Assembly: GCA_003139735.1 (NCBI GenBank)
Contig: PLGA01000469.1
Location: 1-7,552, forward strand
Length of the DNA: 7,552 nt
Direction: 5' to 3'
Origin: Bryobacterales bacterium
GTDB lineage: Bacteria; Acidobacteriota; Terriglobia; Bryobacterales; Bryobacteraceae
A model generated the notes under the pieces. The model saw only the letters and a list, made by a program, of their open reading frames with translations. It did no database searches and was not told the origin of the DNA. A program made the translations under genes and the position numbers. Each line of letters starts with the position of its first letter. Within the stretch, counting starts at the first letter, position 1. Shown piece by piece: positions 1 to 6,274 of this stretch.

Positions 1-317
1 ATGCGGGCCCCAGAATGTACGCCGGCGCTACGGAGAACCCATACCAAATCGAGCACAACGAGTTGTTTAAGGCCATCCGCTCCGGCCAACCCATCAACAG
101 CGGAAGCTACATGGTCGGCAGTACGATGATGGGCATCATGGGCCAAATCGGCTCCTACACCGGCAAGGCAGTTGCCTGGGATCAAGCGATGAACTCCGAT
201 TTCTTCTATCCGCCCAAGCCGGAAGAGGTCCGCGCCGATATGACGCCGCCGGTGAAGGCCAACGCCGATGGCATTTACCCGGTTTTCACTCCGGGCGTGA
301 CGCAGTTCCTGCTATAG
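1..317 (+). CDS. Gfo/Idh/MocA family oxidoreductase, C-terminal end (5' partial)
   Basis: This is the last ~105 codons of a gene that begins before the window; the frame is open from base 3 to the TAG at 315-317. The tail has the hallmarks of Gfo/Idh/MocA sugar-type dehydrogenases of Acidobacteriota and Planctomycetota: an ENPYQIEHNELFKAIRSG-like block, then a GSTMMGIMGQIGSYTGKAVAW helix region and a proline-rich end finishing in PGVTQFL. The family uses NAD(P) through an N-terminal Rossmann fold to oxidise or reduce sugars, inositols or related polyols; that domain and the catalytic lysine lie upstream and cannot be checked. The next gene starts 8 bases after the stop on the same strand, so co-transcription is likely. 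The internal ATG at 15 is not the start, since family similarity continues to the window edge. Substrate unknown. Confidence 0.88.
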   Translation, partial: AGPRMYAGATENPYQIEHNELFKAIRSGQPINSGSYMVGSTMMGIMGQIGSYTGKAVAWDQAMNSDFFYPPKPEEVRADMTPPVKANADGIYPVFTPGVTQFLL

Positions 318-325
318 GCCGGGCC

Positions 326-1786
326 ATGAGACGCACCCCGATCCTCCTCGCATTGGCTGCGCTGGCAGCGCCATTGACCATGCCGGCCGCGCAGCCGGCC
401 CGCATCCTCATCATCACCGGCCAGAGCGATTATCCGTATCACGACTGGCGGTCCACCACGCCGTTTCTGGAGAAACTGCTGGTGGACACGGGGCGCTTCG
501 AGGTGCGCGTCATCGAAGAACCGCGCGGCATCACGCGCGACGCGCTGGCGCAATTCGATGCCGTGCTGCTGAATTACAACGGCCCGCGGTGGGGCGCGCA
601 GGCGGAAGCGGCGCTCGAAGAATTCGTGCGCTCGGGTAAGGGGATGGTTTCGCTGCACGGCGTCACCTACGGCCCGCTGATGGGAACCACGCTACGCCCG
701 GGCGGCGGATGGAACCTGGTCCCCGCCTGGACCGCCTATAGCGAGATGCTGGGCGTCACCTGGGCGCCGGAAGCCATCGGCCACGCGGTACGGCATGCCT
801 TCACCGTCAAGCTTACGGGAGACGACCCGATCACGCGCGGCATGGATTCCTCCTTCACGGTGAACGACGAGTTGTATCACCGCTTGACGCAACGGCCCGG
901 CAATCACGTGAACGCGACGGCCTTCGACGACGCGGCGCGCGGCGGAACCGGCAAGGACGAACCCATCGCGTGGACCGTTTCCTACGGCCAGGGACGGACC
1001 TTCCACACTACCCTCGGACACGATACCAACGCGCTTTACGAGCCCTCCGTCATGGCGCTACTGGCGCGCGCCACCGAGTGGGCAGCCACTGGCCAGGTGA
1101 CGCTGCCTCCGCATTTCGACGCGAATGACAAACTGAAGGACGCCGTGCGCGTGCTGGTGGTCACCGGCGGCCACCCCTACGACCCGTCGTTCTATAACGT
1201 GTTCGCCACTGCGCCGGGCATCCGCTGGACGCACGCCTTCTCACAGCGCGAGGCCTTCGGGAGCGACATGCGCGACCGGTTCGACGTGGTGGCGCTCTAC
1301 GACATGTACAACGAGATCGGCGCGGCGGAGCAGAAGAACCTGCGCGATTTCGTGGAAGCCGGAAAGGGCGTGGTTGCCCTGCACCACGCCATCGTCGATT
1401 ACACAAACTGGCCCTGGTGGTGGGAGGAAGTGATTGGCGGGAAGTATTTCGAAACGCCGTTGGGCGATCACCCCGCTTCGCACTACAAGGAGGGCCTGCC
1501 CATGGTGGTGCGGCCCGCCAAGGGCATGGAGAATCACCCGATCGTTCGCGGGTTGGGCGAGCTGGTGACGGTCGACGAGTGTTATAAGGGCATGTGGCAC
1601 TCGCCAGCCATCAAGGTCCTGATGGAGACGGAGAACGAATCGAACGATGTCCCGGTAGTCTACCTCGGCCCGCATCCCAACGTGGTGTATATCCAGCTTG
1701 GCCACAGCCCTTACACGCATAACCACCCGGGCTACCAGAAGCTGGTTCAGAACGCGATCCAGTGGTCGGCGGGGCGGCTGAAATAG
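326..1786 (+). CDS. Secreted protein with two tandem ThuA domains
   Basis: The 486-residue product begins with a signal peptide: MRRT, a hydrophobic LLALAALAAPLT core and likely cleavage near AA22|Q23. Two copies of the ThuA fold (class-I glutamine-amidotransferase-like) follow. Copy 1 spans about 25-255 and copy 2 about 272-486. Each opens with a hydrophobic strand ending in TG (ILIITGQSDYP; VLVVTGGHPYD). Each has a GKG(M/V)V(S/A)LH strand-turn (His111, His353), a D-E-x-Y motif (D181-Y184, D417-Y420) and a GxxxxxxxLGH(D/S) block near its end. Most ThuA proteins have one such domain of about 220-250 residues. ThuA is named for trehalose utilisation and is linked genetically to sugar metabolism, but its biochemical activity is not settled. 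Tight linkage to a Gfo/Idh/MocA enzyme supports a role in sugar modification, here likely periplasmic. No classical amidotransferase Cys triad is evident. The ATG at 326 lacks a strong ribosome-binding site; the signal peptide supports it. Confidence 0.88.
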   Translation: MRRTPILLALAALAAPLTMPAAQPARILIITGQSDYPYHDWRSTTPFLEKLLVDTGRFEVRVIEEPRGITRDALAQFDAVLLNYNGPRWGAQAEAALEEFVRSGKGMVSLHGVTYGPLMGTTLRPGGGWNLVPAWTAYSEMLGVTWAPEAIGHAVRHAFTVKLTGDDPITRGMDSSFTVNDELYHRLTQRPGNHVNATAFDDAARGGTGKDEPIAWTVSYGQGRTFHTTLGHDTNALYEPSVMALLARATEWAATGQVTLPPHFDANDKLKDAVRVLVVTGGHPYDPSFYNVFATAPGIRWTHAFSQREAFGSDMRDRFDVVALYDMYNEIGAAEQKNLRDFVEAGKGVVALHHAIVDYTNWPWWWEEVIGGKYFETPLGDHPASHYKEGLPMVVRPAKGMENHPIVRGLGELVTVDECYKGMWHSPAIKVLMETENESNDVPVVYLGPHPNVVYIQLGHSPYTHNHPGYQKLVQNAIQWSAGRLK

Positions 1787-1790
1787 AGGT
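1786..1790 (+). promoter_or_regulatory. Ribosome-binding site GAGGT overlapping the ThuA gene stop
   Basis: GAGGT overlaps the last base of the TAG stop of the ThuA gene and precedes the ATG at 1794 by 3 bases, which is a short spacing. The overlap suggests that the esterase is translated by ribosomes ending on the previous gene. Confidence 0.5.
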
Positions 1791-1793
1791 ACT

Positions 1794-3533
1794 ATGCGTC
1801 TCCTGGTTGCGGTTATCGCCGCCTGTTTCGCCGCGCAGGCCCAAATCCCCGCGCAAGACGCGCGCAACATCAACCCTCCCAACACAGACACGCACTTCGC
1901 GCCGAAGGCTTACGCAAGCCTCGCCGAATGGCAGGCTCGCAAGGAGTTTCTGCGTAAGCAGATACTCTCAGCCGCCGGCCTGATGCCGCTGTTTCCAAAG
2001 AGCGATCTGCATCCGCAGGTCTTCGGGCGGATCGAGCATCCCGATTATTTCGTGGAGAAGGTGCTTCTGGAAACTCTCCCAGGCTACTATCTCGGCGGCA
2101 ACCTCTACCGGCCGCGGAGACCGTCGCCGCCGAACGGGTTCCCCGGCGTGGTTTCGCCGCACGGCCACTGGGCCTACGGCCGGCTGGAGAACACGGCCAT
2201 CGCCTCCGTGCCCGCGCGCGCGATCACGCTTGCGCGCCAGGGATACGTCGTCTTCACCTACGACATGGTCGGCTACAACGATACCATCCAGACCCCGCAC
2301 GACTTCGGCGATAAGCCGGTGGAACAGCTCTGGGCGTTCGGCCCGCTCGGCTTGCAGTTGTGGAATTCGATCCGTTCCTTCGACTTCCTGCAATCCCTCC
2401 CAGGCGTCGACCCGAACCGGATCGGGGTCACGGGGGCTTCGGGCGGCGCTACGCAGACGCTGCTACTTTCGGCGGTCGACGACCGCATTCAGTTCTCCGC
2501 CCCGGCCAATATGGTGTCGTTTATCATGCAGGGTGGCTCGCTCTGCGAGAACGCGCCCAACCTGCGCCTCGATACAACCAACGTGGAGTTCGCCGCCATG
2601 ATGGCCCCGCGCCCCATGTTCATGGCCGCCGCAACCGGCGACTGGACACGCAACATGCTCACGGAGGAGTACCCGGCGGTGCGCGCCATCTACGACCTCT
2701 ACGGCAAGGGCGACGACGTCGAAGCCACGCTGTTGGACGCTCCTCACAACTACAACCAGGCAAACCGCGAAGCCATGTACGCCTTCTTCGGCAAGCACAT
2801 CCTCGGCGAGAAGGACGCCGCACGGCTCAAGGAGAGATCCTTCACGGTCGAGAAACTCCAGGACCTGCTGGTCCTGCACAACCGCACGCTGCCCGCCAAC
2901 GCCCTCACCTTCCAGGGACTCTTCGATCTCTGGATGCGCCTTGCCAAGGAGCAGAGCGGCGACCCGCGCGAGCGCCTGAGTTACGCCCTGGCGGCCGACT
3001 GGCCCGCGCGGGTCCTGGACCAAATCGACGGCGATCGCATCCTGCTCGGCCGTCCCGGCAAGGGCGATCGCATCCCCGGCATCTGGCTCAAGGGCGCGAA
3101 CCCGCCCGCGCTTGTGGTGCACCCGGACGGCGCGGAGGCCGCGCGCCGCACCCCGGAAGTTGCGCGCCTGCTCGCCTCCGGACGCGCGGTCCTGGCGATC
3201 GACGCGTTCCAGACCGGCGGCGCCGTGGCGCCTCGCGACCGTTCCGTGAGCATGTTTCTGACGTTCAACAAATCCGACGACGCCAACCGCGTGCAGGACA
3301 TTCTCACCGCGCTGGCATGGCTGAACGCTCCCAGCACCCGCCTGATCGGACTGGGCAAAGCCGCCGTCTGGTGCACGTTCGCCGCCGCCGTCGCGCGTCA
3401 ACCGGTTGATCTCCAGGCCGACCTGGGCGCGTTCACTGGTTCCGATGAGGACTACATCAAGGAGTTCTTCGTGCCGGGCATTGAGCGGGCCGGCGGCCTG
3501 CAGGCGGCGCGTGAGCTGATCGGAGCCCACTGA
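1794..3533 (+). CDS. Secreted two-domain alpha/beta-hydrolase, acetylxylan-esterase-like
   Basis: The 579-residue protein starts with a signal peptide (MRLLVAVIAACFAAQA, cleavage near A16|Q17). The first domain, about 60-340, is an alpha/beta-hydrolase. It has PGVVSPHGHWAYG as the oxyanion-side strand, the elbow GASGG with nucleophile Ser216, a likely acid Asp283 in AATGDWT, and His318 in DAPHNYN. This order and spacing fit the acetylxylan esterase / dienelactone-hydrolase-like esterases common in Acidobacteriota. The likely reaction is removal of ester groups, such as acetyl, from a carbohydrate outside the cytoplasm. Residues about 400-579 look like a second, degenerate hydrolase fold: ALVVHPDG, RAVLAIDAFQTG, then GLGKAAVW where a nucleophile elbow should be, so no serine. 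It is the third gene of the operon, 7 bases after the ThuA gene. A glucuronoyl esterase or plain peptidase-like hydrolase cannot be excluded; the substrate is unknown. Confidence 0.83.
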   Translation: MRLLVAVIAACFAAQAQIPAQDARNINPPNTDTHFAPKAYASLAEWQARKEFLRKQILSAAGLMPLFPKSDLHPQVFGRIEHPDYFVEKVLLETLPGYYLGGNLYRPRRPSPPNGFPGVVSPHGHWAYGRLENTAIASVPARAITLARQGYVVFTYDMVGYNDTIQTPHDFGDKPVEQLWAFGPLGLQLWNSIRSFDFLQSLPGVDPNRIGVTGASGGATQTLLLSAVDDRIQFSAPANMVSFIMQGGSLCENAPNLRLDTTNVEFAAMMAPRPMFMAAATGDWTRNMLTEEYPAVRAIYDLYGKGDDVEATLLDAPHNYNQANREAMYAFFGKHILGEKDAARLKERSFTVEKLQDLLVLHNRTLPANALTFQGLFDLWMRLAKEQSGDPRERLSYALAADWPARVLDQIDGDRILLGRPGKGDRIPGIWLKGANPPALVVHPDGAEAARRTPEVARLLASGRAVLAIDAFQTGGAVAPRDRSVSMFLTFNKSDDANRVQDILTALAWLNAPSTRLIGLGKAAVWCTFAAAVARQPVDLQADLGAFTGSDEDYIKEFFVPGIERAGGLQAARELIGAH

Positions 3534-3542
3534 CAGGGCGAG

Positions 3543-4424
3543 TTACCGTTGGCTCCCCGGCGCCAGGCCAAGCATGCCCCAGTCGGTCAAGCGCGTAACC
3601 CGGCCCTGGCCGCGCGGCGGATTCAGCTCCTCGATCTTGAAGCCGGCCTGCGCCGCGTTCACCTCGACCAGGGCATGCCCGAAAAACCAGCCATCCTTGT
3701 ATTCTCCGGAAGCACGCAGGTGGCCTCCGGAGCTCATCATCGAAATGTACGTCACGCCTTCGAGCTCCAGATGCAATAGCTGGTGAAGGTGGCCCGCGAT
3801 GACGTAACGCACTCCGTATTGGCGGGCGATCCGGTGCAGGGCGAAGTTCGGGTTGCGGGCCGCCACATCGATCAGCCAGAAGGGGCGGTGCATAAAAACG
3901 AACTTCAACGGTTGGGCCGCATGGGCTTTCAAGTCGTTCTCAAGGAACTGCAATTCCGCGGCCGGCAGCTCATCCGAGCGGCTGTTGTCCAAAACGGTCA
4001 CGTGCGCGTTTTCATAATCGAAGCTGTAGTGCGGCGGCCGGTCCGTATGCCGCTGGTAGAGGATCTCCGACGCCTGCGACCAGATGTCGTGGTTTCCCGG
4101 AGCCGCATAAAGCCGAAAGCGGCTGAAGGGTTGAAGGATGCGATCCAGTTCCCGCCACTCGGCGGGCGCGGCGTCGTCTTGCAAGCCTTCAATCATGTCT
4201 CCGGTCGCCACCACGAACGCCGGGCGTTCGGCCGCGATTTCCCGCCATGCCTGTTCAAAAACACCGGGCTGCGCCTCGCCGGTCCGGTCGCCGAGGATTG
4301 CAAAGCGAAAGGACGCCGGGTCCGCCGCAGTCCCGGTTCGGACCAGGGCGAACACCAGCGCCGCGAGGAAGAAAGCTCGAACGGCGGGCGGCTTGTGGCG
4401 AGCGGCGGAGGTCACAGGAACCAT
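3543..4424 (-). CDS. Exported calcineurin-like metallophosphoesterase
   Basis: This 293-residue protein carries the metallophosphoesterase motifs in order: LGD46RTG, ATGD76MIEG, PGN111HD113, FMH179RP and AGH212LH214. These are the usual ligands of a two-metal centre that hydrolyses phosphate mono- or diesters. In motif 1 the family's common D-x-H is D46-R-T, so one usual His ligand is absent; similar GDRTG forms occur in related secreted phosphoesterases. The chosen ATG at 4422-4424 gives a credible signal peptide: basic n-region (RHK, R), AFFLAALVFALV core and likely cleavage near TAA34|D. The frame stays open upstream to 4616, but those 64 extra codons are translated from the hairpin repeat at 4451-4561 and are not family-like. 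The gene ends 9 bases from the esterase stop, in convergent orientation. No clear ribosome-binding site or promoter was found; a promoter must lie in or beyond the repeat. Substrate unknown. Confidence 0.88.
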   Translation of the reverse strand: MVPVTSAARHKPPAVRAFFLAALVFALVRTGTAADPASFRFAILGDRTGEAQPGVFEQAWREIAAERPAFVVATGDMIEGLQDDAAPAEWRELDRILQPFSRFRLYAAPGNHDIWSQASEILYQRHTDRPPHYSFDYENAHVTVLDNSRSDELPAAELQFLENDLKAHAAQPLKFVFMHRPFWLIDVAARNPNFALHRIARQYGVRYVIAGHLHQLLHLELEGVTYISMMSSGGHLRASGEYKDGWFFGHALVEVNAAQAGFKIEELNPPRGQGRVTRLTDWGMLGLAPGSQR

Positions 4425-4450
4425 TATTGCCGAGTACGAGGCAATCCGCC

Positions 4451-4561
4451 GGGGATGCTGCCGCGACAGGACGTTGGCAGGCGAAAGCGCCTGCCCCACC
4501 TTGCCATGCCATACAAATTGTTGAGCCTCCGTGGTGGGGCAGGCGCTTTCGCCTGCCAACG
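4451..4561 (-). repeat. Composite hairpin repeat (REP/BIME-like), copy 1
   Basis: Two 29-base arms (4472-4500 and 4533-4561) are perfect reverse complements of each other across a 32-base spacer. Each arm contains its own hairpin: GGCAGGCG-AAAG-CGCCTGCC at 4476-4495, and its complement, GGCAGGCG-CTTT-CGCCTGCC, at 4538-4557. On the metallophosphoesterase side a conserved tail (4451-4471; minus-strand TCGCGGCAGCATCCCC) is shared with copy 2 at 5960-6061. The element can fold as two small hairpins or one long stem. It lies between the metallophosphoesterase start and the icd promoter. The organisation resembles bacterial interspersed mosaic elements built from REP hairpins, which are moved by REP-associated tyrosine transposases; that link is an inference, as no transposase is in the window. 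Confidence 0.85.
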
Positions 4562-4568
4562 GGCGGAA

Positions 4569-4598
4569 TTGCGAGAAACGCACGCGAGTTGTTATAGT
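4569..4598 (+). promoter_or_regulatory. Candidate sigma-70-type promoter of icd
   Basis: TTGCGA at 4569-4574 (4 of 6 to the -35 consensus) and TATAGT at 4593-4598 (5 of 6 to the -10 consensus) are separated by 18 bases. It lies just inside the repeat arm that ends at 4561, and would give an untranslated leader of about 80 bases before the icd ATG at 4685. The assignment rests on consensus matching only. Confidence 0.5.
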
Positions 4599-4675
4599 TG
4601 ATGCCAACCTACACATTGGAGTCCGCTGGGCGATGGCGCGGCATGGCGCGGCGCCGCCGCGAATGCGGGGCTCCC

Positions 4676-4680
4676 GGAGG
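4676..4680 (+). promoter_or_regulatory. Ribosome-binding site of icd (GGAGG)
   Basis: GGAGG lies 4 bases before the ATG at 4685. It decides the start against the TTG/ATG codons at 4598 and 4601, which lack such a site and would add 28-29 arginine-rich residues that are not family-like. With this start the key serine is residue 113, as in the E. coli enzyme. Confidence 0.7.
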
Positions 4681-4684
4681 CAAA

Positions 4685-5941
4685 ATGGAGAGCTACAACG
4701 AGGTACGCGTGCCCGCGGATGGAGAGGCCATCCAAATTCGAGATCGCAAGCTGAGCATTCCCGATCACCCGATCATCCCCTTCATTGAAGGCGACGGCAC
4801 CGGACCCGATATCTGGAAGGCTTCCCGCACGGTGTTCGACGCGGCGGTCGAGGCGGCCTACGGCGGCCGGCGCCGCGTGGCCTGGTACGAAGTGTTTGCC
4901 GGCGAGAAGGCCTACCGCCAGTTCAACGACTGGCTGCCCCAGGGCACGCTCGACGCCATCCGGCGGTTTCATGTCGCCATCAAGGGCCCGCTGACTACCC
5001 CGGTCGGCGGGGGCATTCGGAGCTTGAACGTGACCCTGCGGCAATTGCTCGATCTTTACGTTTGCCTGCGGCCGGTCCGCTATTTTCCGGGCGTACCTTC
5101 GCCGGTGAAGCGTCCCGAATTGCTGGACGTGGTGATTTTCCGCGAAAACACCGAGGACGTCTATGCCGGCATCGAGTTTCGGGAAGGGACGTCCGAGGCC
5201 CACAAGGTGATCGAGTTTCTGAACCGGGAGATGGGCAAGAAGATCCGCCTGGATTCGGGCATCGGGATCAAGCCGATGAGCGTGTTCGGTTCGAAGCGGC
5301 TGATCCGGCGCGCCATTCAATACGCCATCGAAAACGGGCGGCGCAGCGTGACCTTGGTTCACAAAGGGAACATCATGAAGTTCACCGAGGGCGCCTTCCG
5401 CGACTGGGGATACGATCTGGTCAAAGAGGAGTTCGCGGACGTGTGCGTCACCGAGGATCAAGCGGGCGCCGGCGTCCCGCCTGGCAAAATCCTGGTCAAA
5501 GACCGCATCGCCGACTCCATATTCCAGCAGGTGCTGCTGCGGCCCGGCGAATACGACGTGCTGGCAACGCCCAACCTCAACGGCGACTACCTGTCGGACG
5601 CCTGCGCGGCCCAGGTGGGCGGGCTGGGGATGGCGCCGGGCGGCAATATCGGGGATGAGTACGCGGTCTTCGAGGCCACCCACGGCACAGCCCCCAAATA
5701 CGCCGATAAGGATGTGATCAATCCTGCGAGCGTCATCCTCGCCGGCTCGATGATGTTCCACTACATGGGCTGGAAAGAGGTGTCGCAGATCATCGAACAG
5801 GGCCTTACCGAAACCATCCGGCAAAAGCGCGTCACCTACGATCTGCATCGCCAGATGGAAGGCGCGGTCAAACTGAAAACCAGTGAATTCGCCGCTGCCA
5901 TCGCGAGCAATATGAAGCCGTTGGCGGCCGAGCGGCAATAG
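4685..5941 (+). CDS. icd: Isocitrate dehydrogenase, NADP-dependent
   Basis: The 418-residue enzyme converts isocitrate to 2-oxoglutarate and CO2 with reduction of NADP in the cytoplasmic citric-acid cycle. It aligns nearly end to end with E. coli Icd (416 residues). Visible blocks are [14 protein letters not shown] at the N-terminus, GGGIRS113LNVTLRQ (substrate loop; this Ser is the one AceK phosphorylates in E. coli), [47 protein letters not shown] and NGD301YLSD305A (metal ligands). In the coenzyme site HGTAPK338Y339 and Y385DLHR389 match the E. coli NADP-recognising Lys344, Tyr345, Tyr391 and Arg395, so NADP use is predicted. Start chosen by GGAGG at 4676. It has its own candidate promoter and appears monocistronic, lying between two opposed repeat copies. 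Whether an AceK kinase/phosphatase exists is not visible. Confidence 0.96.
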   Translation: MESYNEVRVPADGEAIQIRDRKLSIPDHPIIPFIEGDGTGPDIWKASRTVFDAAVEAAYGGRRRVAWYEVFAGEKAYRQFNDWLPQGTLDAIRRFHVAIKGPLTTPVGGGIRSLNVTLRQLLDLYVCLRPVRYFPGVPSPVKRPELLDVVIFRENTEDVYAGIEFREGTSEAHKVIEFLNREMGKKIRLDSGIGIKPMSVFGSKRLIRRAIQYAIENGRRSVTLVHKGNIMKFTEGAFRDWGYDLVKEEFADVCVTEDQAGAGVPPGKILVKDRIADSIFQQVLLRPGEYDVLATPNLNGDYLSDACAAQVGGLGMAPGGNIGDEYAVFEATHGTAPKYADKDVINPASVILAGSMMFHYMGWKEVSQIIEQGLTETIRQKRVTYDLHRQMEGAVKLKTSEFAAAIASNMKPLAAERQ

Positions 5942-5959
5942 GTTGTTCGGCGGTCCATC

Positions 5960-6061
5960 GGCAGGCGAAAGCGCCTGCCCCACCACGGAGGCTCAACAAT
6001 TTGCATGGCAAGGTGGGGCAGGCGCTTTCGCCTGCCAACGTCCTTTCGCGGCAGCATCCCC
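5960..6061 (+). repeat. Composite hairpin repeat (REP/BIME-like), copy 2, opposite to copy 1
   Basis: The arms 5960-5984 and 6012-6036 are perfect 25-base reverse complements around a 27-base spacer. They hold hairpins GGCAGGCG-AAAG-CGCCTGCC (5960-5979) and GGCAGGCG-CTTT-CGCCTGCC (6017-6036). The tail at 6040-6061 ends in TCGCGGCAGCATCCCC. The whole unit is the reverse complement of copy 1 at 4451-4557, except for one 5-base indel in the spacer (copy 1 has an extra TATGG) and one T/G difference in the tail. It begins 18 bases after the icd stop, so its first hairpin would form in the icd transcript; no U-run follows, which argues for a 3'-end stabilising or pausing role rather than a classic intrinsic terminator. 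Confidence 0.87.
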
Positions 6062-6103
6062 AAAACGGTTACGCACCCGCAGACTCGTGGAGGGATCGAA
6101 TTA

Positions 6104-6130
6104 CTCCGCGCCCTCCGCCCCCTCCGCGCC
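6104..6130 (+). repeat. Three tandem 9-base units, CTCCGC(G/C)CC
   Basis: CTCCGCGCC, CTCCGCCCC and CTCCGCGCC follow each other without a gap at 6104-6112, 6113-6121 and 6122-6130. They lie in the non-coding stretch between copy 2 of the hairpin repeat and arsR. No function is evident. Confidence 0.7.
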
Positions 6131-6186
6131 CGAACCTCGGGAAGGCCACATATTCGATGCCATGCCGAACCCCTATCCTTAAACTG

Positions 6187-6241
6187 TCTTCTCCGCGCCT
6201 CGGCGTCTCGGCGGTGTAATCCTCTCTCCGTTTCTCCGCGT
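6187..6241. repeat. Pyrimidine-rich dispersed-repeat-like motif (CTCCGCG / CTCGGCG)
   Basis: The stretch holds TTCTCCGCG twice (6189-6196 region and 6232-6240), with CTCGGCG repeated between them (6199-6205 and 6208-6214). The minus strand reads ACCGCCGAGACGCCGAGG, a type of low-complexity motif I recall as dispersed in intergenic DNA of many environmental bacteria. It lies 34 bases downstream of the arsR stop. Together with 6104-6130 it makes up most of what can be seen in the gene-free stretch 6062-6274; nothing there looks coding. Confidence 0.45.
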
Positions 6242-6274
6242 CACTCGCCTCCGACACCCTCGCTCGCGCTTCGA

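Noticed and set aside
275..3530. Long open frames on the minus strand and in alternate plus frames across the ThuA and esterase genes
   Set aside because: They overlap well-supported genes, have Arg/Ala/Pro/His-rich translations typical of high-GC shadow frames and show no family motifs.
3525..3539. Hairpin GCCC-ACTGACA-GGGC as a terminator between the convergent esterase and metallophosphoesterase genes
   Set aside because: The stem has only 4 bp and there is no U-run on either strand.
4472..4561. CRISPR-like repeat-spacer arrangement
   Set aside because: The repeats are inverted, not direct, only two per locus, and the spacer is the same in both copies; no cas gene is present.
4598..4684. 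Earlier TTG/ATG starts for icd (4598, 4601), adding 28-29 residues
   Set aside because: The added part is Arg-rich and not family-like, lies over the candidate -10 box, and lacks a ribosome-binding site; the ATG at 4685 has GGAGG and gives E. coli-like numbering (Ser113).
4592..5986. 464-codon minus-strand frame opposite icd
   Set aside because: It is the antisense of the conserved icd gene and its start lies in the hairpin repeat; its composition is that of a shadow frame.
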